Positions 59,855-64,000 of a stretch of 64,000 bases of DNA are shown here, one piece after another (position 1 is the first letter of the stretch; each line of letters begins with the position of its first letter). The notes beneath the pieces are model-generated. The model was not told the origin of the DNA, did no database searches, and was given only the letters and a program-made list of their open reading frames with translations. The position numbers and the translations under genes were made by a program. Source of the DNA: Leptospira bandrabouensis. Its GTDB lineage: Bacteria > Spirochaetota > Leptospiria > Leptospirales > Leptospiraceae. The stretch is from positions 1 through 64,000 of the forward strand of contig NZ_RQHT01000013.1 of NCBI RefSeq assembly GCF_004770905.1, given 5' to 3'.

Positions 59855-61945
59855 ATGTCGGTTCAAAAAAGTCTGTTGGATATTTTATGGGTACTAGTTT
59901 GTTCGGGTCTTGTATTGATGATGCAAGGTGGTTTTTTAGTTTTAGAGTCTGGTTTGACTCGTGCAAAAAATTCGATTAACGTAGCAATTAAAAACATCGC
60001 TGACTTTGGAGTGGCGACACTTTTATTTTATTTGTTTGGATTTGGGATAATGTTTGGTTCTTCCTTTTATGGGATATTTGGAACTAGTTTATTTTTACCA
60101 ACCTTTCCAAAAGACAATGCTTGGCCTCCCACATTCTTTTTATTTCAACTGATGTTTTGCGGTACTGCATCTACCATTGTTTCTGGTGCTGTTGCTGAAC
60201 GTTTAAAATTTCCCTCGTATCTACTTGCTACTGCCCTTATCTCTGGAATCATTTATCCAATCGTTGGTCATTGGGTTTGGGGTGGTACTTTTATGGAAAC
60301 CTCTCTTGGTTGGTTAGAACAACTTGGTTTTCATGACTTTGCTGGATCTACTCAGGTTCATAGTGTGGGAGGTTGGGTATCATTGGCCCTTCTAATGGTT
60401 GTAGGCCCTAGACTTGGCAGATTTACCGAAGGGGAACCTTCTAAATCAGTGACTGGTAGCAACTTACCTTTAGCAATGTTAGGTGGTATTATTTTGTGGT
60501 TTGGTTGGATGGGTTTTAATGGAGGAAGTACACTTGCCTTCAATGGATCAGTCCCTATTGTGATTTTAAATACAATTATCGCTTCTGGATTTTCGATGAT
60601 GGTGGCTTTATTTTTAACTTGGTTTGTGAAAGGGTATCCTGAGGCAATTTCACCACTAAACGGATCTTTGGCGGGACTAGTTGCTATTACTGCCAGTGCT
60701 GACTGTGTGGAACCTGCGCAAGCTGCGATTATTGGAATGATGTCTGGTGGGCTCACCATCCCTGCAGAGAAATTATTAGAAAGATGGAAAATCGATGATG
60801 CAGTAGGAGCTGTTCCCGTACATTTAGTAGGTGGTCTTTGGGGTACATTTGCTGTTGGGATTTTTGGAGACATGGAAAAACTCGGAGCAACCAGTGGAAG
60901 AGGGGACTTTATCCTGATCCAACTTTTAGGTGCTTTTGTTGTAGGAATATTTGCCTTCGGTGTATCATACATACTCTTCAAAGGAATCAATCGGTTTTAC
61001 CACCTTCGTGTTGATGAAACTGAAGAACGAATAGGTTTAAATATCTCAGAACATAAAGCCACCACAGAACTGATCGATTTATTTTTATCTATGGACTACC
61101 AACATAAAACTGGAGACTTAGCTCTTGATGTTCCTGTCGAACCGTTTACGGAAGTGGGTCAAATTGCAGAAAGGTATAATTTAGTATTAAGTAAGGTGCG
61201 TTCTACTCTTAAAGAAAATGAAGAATCACGTATTGAAATTGCCAATGCCTATGAAAAAGTACGAAATGAACAAGAACGTGCCGAAAAACTATTGTTAAAT
61301 GTTCTCCCCAAGGCAATTGCGGAAGAATTAAAAGAAAAACAAGGTTTAATCGCTAATAGTTATCCAGAAGTATCTGTATTGTTTGCGGATATAGTAGGAT
61401 TTACACAAATTTCGTCCGGTATGAGACCAGAAGCTGTAGTTCGCATCCTAAATGAAATTTTTTCTTATTTTGATGTATTAGCCGAAAAGTATCGTTTAGA
61501 AAAAATCAAAACAATTGGGGATGCTTATATGGCAGTGGCTGGTTTACCAGCACCCGACCAATATCATTCTTTACTTGCGACACATATGGCTTGGGATATG
61601 AAATCTTTATTGTCGCGATTAAAACTTGGTAAAAGTGGATCTAGACTTAGTATGCGTATTGGTATCAATACAGGTCCAGTGGTGGCAGGAGTCATCGGGA
61701 CCAAAAAATTTATTTACGATATTTGGGGCGATGCTGTAAACCTTGCGTCGCGTATGGAATCACATGGCCTACCAAATGAAATTCAAATTACAGAATCTAC
61801 TGCAAACCTGATTCGATCCGACTTTGCCTTGGAAGATCGGGGAGAAATTGAAGTGAAAGGAAAAGGAAAAATCAAAACCTTCCTCGTCAAACAAAGAATA
61901 CGCGAACCAGAAGTCAGTTTGCCTTATTTCCAGTTTGCAACTTAA
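59855..61945 (+). CDS. Ammonium transporter fused to class III nucleotide cyclase
   Basis: 696 residues from the ATG at 59855 (GAGGG upstream; a TTG at 59837 would add six residues). Residues about 1-385 are a complete Amt: LDILWVLVCSGLVLMMQGGFLVLESGLTRAKNSINVAIKNI, AVAERLKFPSYLL, the first pore His in VHSVGGW, and the second in VHLVGGLWGTFAVGIF. A HAMP-like/coiled-coil linker (about 400-495) precedes a class III adenylate/guanylate cyclase: VSVLFADIVGFTQISSG (first metal Asp), KIKTIGDAYMAV (second Asp) and YDIWGDAVNLASRME (Asn/Arg transition-state residues). All needed residues seem present. It probably couples external ammonium to cyclic-nucleotide output. Confidence 0.93.
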   Translation: MSVQKSLLDILWVLVCSGLVLMMQGGFLVLESGLTRAKNSINVAIKNIADFGVATLLFYLFGFGIMFGSSFYGIFGTSLFLPTFPKDNAWPPTFFLFQLMFCGTASTIVSGAVAERLKFPSYLLATALISGIIYPIVGHWVWGGTFMETSLGWLEQLGFHDFAGSTQVHSVGGWVSLALLMVVGPRLGRFTEGEPSKSVTGSNLPLAMLGGIILWFGWMGFNGGSTLAFNGSVPIVILNTIIASGFSMMVALFLTWFVKGYPEAISPLNGSLAGLVAITASADCVEPAQAAIIGMMSGGLTIPAEKLLERWKIDDAVGAVPVHLVGGLWGTFAVGIFGDMEKLGATSGRGDFILIQLLGAFVVGIFAFGVSYILFKGINRFYHLRVDETEERIGLNISEHKATTELIDLFLSMDYQHKTGDLALDVPVEPFTEVGQIAERYNLVLSKVRSTLKENEESRIEIANAYEKVRNEQERAEKLLLNVLPKAIAEELKEKQGLIANSYPEVSVLFADIVGFTQISSGMRPEAVVRILNEIFSYFDVLAEKYRLEKIKTIGDAYMAVAGLPAPDQYHSLLATHMAWDMKSLLSRLKLGKSGSRLSMRIGINTGPVVAGVIGTKKFIYDIWGDAVNLASRMESHGLPNEIQITESTANLIRSDFALEDRGEIEVKGKGKIKTFLVKQRIREPEVSLPYFQFAT

Positions 61946-62020
61946 AAGAGAATGCAGAATTTTTCAATTAACAAAAAATCTATAAAGAATATATAGAATT
62001 TGAATTAAAATCTAAAATAA

Positions 62021-62653
62021 TTAATTTCCTTGAAAGACGTCATTTTTCCAGGTCCCGGAGTTTACTATTTCACCAGAAGGAGAAAGCAGAGTTCCTTTGC
62101 CGTTTCTTTTTCCATTTTTCCAATTCCCAATATAACGTGATTGGTCATCGTAAATGTAAATTCCTTCACCGTTGATTACGATCCCTCGGTTGTATTCTCC
62201 AATTAAAATTAATTTATTAGGTAGAGTTAACGTACACTTACCTTGTGGTTCCCCATCAACAAAAAAACCGGCTATTTTTGTTCCATCGGACCAAACATAA
62301 TATCCTTCGCCATGTTTTACATTTCTTCTGAAGTTACCTTCGTAAAAAGCGCCATCAGCATAATAGATTTTGCCTTTCCCACTTTTTTCCCCTCTATGCC
62401 AGTATCCCTCATATTTTTCACCACTTATATGTTTCAGAATTCCGTAATCGTGAAATCTATGATTTAGGAAGCCACCGGCATAATAAGTTCCATCTTTTAA
62501 CTCTAATACTCCAAATCCAGTATCACAATCACCGGATGTACACTTTGCTCGGTTATAAGTGACATAAAGAGCGAGTATAACTAAAGTTGCAGCGATACCT
62601 AATGTAGCAAAAATTAGGTGTCTTCTATTGAGAGGGAGCTTGAAGCGTTTCAT
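62021..62653 (-). CDS. Membrane-anchored MORN-repeat protein
   Basis: 210 residues. An N-terminal anchor (LIFATLGIAATLVILALYVTY) is followed by about six to seven MORN repeats of ~23 residues: GGFLNHRFHDYGILKHISGEKYEGYWHRGEKSGKGKIYYADGAFYEGNFRRNVKHGEGYYVWSDGTKIAGFF..., ending in YIGNWKNGKRNGKGTLLSP. A CTSGDCDTGFG segment with two Cys comes before the first repeat. MORN repeats form flat beta sheets and often bind lipids or partners. The location would be periplasmic or membrane-side. The exact role is unknown. Confidence 0.9.
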   Translation of the reverse strand: MKRFKLPLNRRHLIFATLGIAATLVILALYVTYNRAKCTSGDCDTGFGVLELKDGTYYAGGFLNHRFHDYGILKHISGEKYEGYWHRGEKSGKGKIYYADGAFYEGNFRRNVKHGEGYYVWSDGTKIAGFFVDGEPQGKCTLTLPNKLILIGEYNRGIVINGEGIYIYDDQSRYIGNWKNGKRNGKGTLLSPSGEIVNSGTWKNDVFQGN

Positions 62654-62735
62654 TTTGAGTTAAGTTGTAATTATATTTCTTAATGTCAAATAAAATTAAA
62701 GATTAATACTTTCGTAATACGATGAATAGGTTAGC

Positions 62736-63323
62736 GTGGCCAAAATGGAAAAGGTAAAGAATTTGAAAGTTATAACGCTTGTTCTTGTTTCTTTGATCGT
62801 GTTGTCATTCACTAGTGTGTGCGCACAAAGCGAGGAAGGTAAATTGAAGGATGTATCTGAGGCAGCGAAACTAAACTCTGAGGGTATTGGATTACTACAA
62901 AAGAGTGAAGTTCTGGATGCTAGAAAAAAGTTTGAATCAGCACATGACAAAGATCCTTTGTCACCTGAATACCCAAATAATATTGGTTTTACTTATCTGT
63001 TGTTAAAGGATGAGGAAAAAGCAGAATTATATTTTAAAAAGTCATTAGAAATTGATCCGGACTTTTTCAGGGCACATTATAATTTGGGGGTTTTGTATCA
63101 GAAAAAAGAGAATGTTGCAAAGGCATTGGAATATTATAAGACAGCCACTGAGAATAATCCAAATTTTCCTGAAGCAAGATATAATTTAGCATTAATGTAT
63201 ATGAGAAAGGGAGATAAAAAGAAAGCGATCGAATCCTTTGAAATTTTTATTAAAATTGCAGCCCCTGAAATGAAGCAACCAGTTCAAGATGCAAAAGTTA
63301 GAATTTCAGAGCTAAGTAAATGA
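62736..63323 (+). CDS. Secreted TPR-repeat protein
   Basis: 195 residues from a GTG with AGG five bases upstream (an ATG lies three codons later). A cleavable signal (VITLVLVSLIVLSFTSVCAQ) is followed by three to four TPR units: AKLNSEGIGLLQKSEVLDARKKFESAHDKDPLSPEYPNNIGFTYLLLKDEEKAELYFKKSLEIDPDFFRAHYNLGVLYQKKENVAKALEYYKTATENNPNFPEARYNLALMYMRKGDKKKAIESFEIF. It is a periplasmic scaffold by inference. Its stop overlaps the next gene (ATGA), giving an operon with two lipoproteins. Confidence 0.9.
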   Translation: MAKMEKVKNLKVITLVLVSLIVLSFTSVCAQSEEGKLKDVSEAAKLNSEGIGLLQKSEVLDARKKFESAHDKDPLSPEYPNNIGFTYLLLKDEEKAELYFKKSLEIDPDFFRAHYNLGVLYQKKENVAKALEYYKTATENNPNFPEARYNLALMYMRKGDKKKAIESFEIFIKIAAPEMKQPVQDAKVRISELSK

Positions 63324-63928
63324 AATTAAGAATCTTTTTATCTCTATTTTTGTTTTTGATTGCTGTATATTCTTGTAAAGGCAACAAGAATATACAGGGT
63401 GTTGCCGAACACATTCTTGATGAAAGAATTGGCGAACCAGCTTTGTTTTTGATCGGTGATAAAAAGTTTTCAAAGGAAGCATATAAAGACTATGTTCGAA
63501 ACTTACGTCTTTATTTTGAAAAAAAACCGCCACTATTTAATCCAGAGGAAGCAAGGCTCTATCTTGAGAATTATATCAATGAGTCTATTTTATTATCTGA
63601 AGCTATTGCTGATATTGATTTTTCCAGTCAGTCTTTTAAAGAATATATAAAGCCGTATTTAGTGAAAGGCATATTAGATTTTTATATATTTGAGAAAACT
63701 GGCGGATTAAAAGTTTCAGATGAAGTTGCAAACGAAACTGAAATAGTCGCAAAATTGAAGGAAGCAGGAATTTTAAAAAAAGAGAACCTCTCTGAGTCCG
63801 AGAAATTAGTTCTGAAAGAATTTATTTATTGGAGAAAGTTAGAGTTATCTGCAAAAAATAGAGCGGAAGAAGCAAAGGTTATTTTAGCAAAAATTAAAGA
63901 AAGAAATAAGGTCACAATAATTCCCTAA
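63320..63928 (+). CDS. Lipoprotein with SurA-N-like helical domain
   Basis: 202 residues. The signal FLSLFLFLIAVYSC gives Cys19 as lipid site. The body is helical (FSKEAYKDYVRNLRLYFEKKPPLFNPEEARLYLENYINESILLSEAIA), similar in layout to SurA/PpiD N-terminal chaperone domains (helix, 'L x x Y I N E x I L', later 'LKEFIYWRKLE'). The rotamase part is absent. Translationally coupled to the upstream TPR protein; the next lipoprotein starts at the base of its stop codon (TAATG). An envelope-assembly role is inferred. Confidence 0.7.
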   Translation: MKLRIFLSLFLFLIAVYSCKGNKNIQGVAEHILDERIGEPALFLIGDKKFSKEAYKDYVRNLRLYFEKKPPLFNPEEARLYLENYINESILLSEAIADIDFSSQSFKEYIKPYLVKGILDFYIFEKTGGLKVSDEVANETEIVAKLKEAGILKKENLSESEKLVLKEFIYWRKLELSAKNRAEEAKVILAKIKERNKVTIIP

Positions 63929-64000
63929 TGAGTAATAAAAAATATCTGTTACTTTTTGCTTTATTGTTTTTGGTGTTAAACTGCAAGAACCGAGAGGATG
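63928..64000 (+). CDS. Partial lipoprotein gene, cut by window end
   Basis: Starts ATG overlapping the previous stop (TAATG). The first 24 codons read MSNKKYLLLFALLFLVLNC followed by KNRED, a typical spirochaete lipoprotein signal with Cys19. The rest lies outside the window. It is the third gene of the TPR/lipoprotein operon. Confidence 0.75.
   Translation, partial: MSNKKYLLLFALLFLVLNCKNRED

Noticed and set aside
60358..60990. 210-residue ORF antisense to the Amt domain, and a 204-residue ORF at 56072-56686 antisense to the permease
   Set aside because: Shadow frames of strongly coding genes with no recognisable features of their own.

Overview
This AT-rich window comes from a Leptospira, most likely a saprophytic species. 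The evidence is the many spirochaete-type lipoprotein signals (L-x-x-C with loose lipoboxes), split Leptospira-style OpgG/OpgH genes, 7TMR-DISM/RsbU and MASE3 signalling proteins, a TonB/HmuY/HmuTUVS haem locus, and dispersed GCGCC-ended palindromic repeats. A plasmid-type parAB/rep region lies in the middle of housekeeping-type genes, including a complete recCBD operon. This points to an essential secondary replicon. From memory, the published L. biflexa genome has recBCD on its third replicon, p74, so a p74-like replicon is my best guess. The sequence alone does not exclude a chromosome II or an integrated copy.

Layout. 1-2.2 kb: a repeat-rich accessory patch with two toxin-antitoxin modules (DUF433/DUF5615, and RelB/DinJ with an internally deleted YafQ toxin) and two kinds of dispersed repeat. 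2.2-9.0 kb: a lipoprotein, a two-gene cassette (propeller-like protein plus a 1125-residue SUKH/HEAT-like protein) and a membrane-anchored AraC regulator. 9.2-10.9 kb: a secreted S15-type hydrolase lipoprotein followed by a clear terminator. 11.2-19.9 kb: recC-recB-recD. 20.5-29.2 kb: a divergent haem-acquisition locus. Leftward it carries two paralogous lipoproteins, HmuY and a TonB receptor; rightward it carries HmuT-U-V-S. Two 19-bp operator-like sites lie between the two arms. 29.2-32.7 kb: two membrane signalling proteins (histidine kinase, PP2C phosphatase). 32.8-35.4 kb: small metabolic genes and two TetR regulators, one with paired operators.

35.4-39.5 kb is the replication/partition core. 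Two paralogous winged-helix Rep-like genes point outward and flank parA-parB. Their long leaders are homologous and highly structured. Two identical 20-bp palindromes bracket parA. 40.1-45.1 kb: a YheT-type hydrolase and the osmoregulated periplasmic glucan genes opgG-(small ORF)-opgH, with the N-terminal part of opgH apparently split off. 45.2-48.5 kb: two tandem paralogous lipoproteins with long Gly/Ala/Thr-rich hydrophobic halves. 48.5-54.5 kb: a diguanylate cyclase response regulator, an SrkA-like kinase, an rRNA methyltransferase, a DHFR-like reductase with a divergent TetR gene, and a PAS histidine kinase. 54.5-58.4 kb: a MacAB-like ABC exporter. 58.5-64 kb: YggU, a membrane protein, an ammonium transporter fused to a class III nucleotide cyclase, a MORN protein, and a TPR/lipoprotein operon cut by the window end.

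The most interesting signals are the twin structured rep leaders, the palindromes around parA, the Amt-cyclase fusion, the haem-locus operators with paralogous lipoproteins, and the tandem lipoprotein pair at 45-48 kb. I saw no tRNA, rRNA, CRISPR array or transposase.
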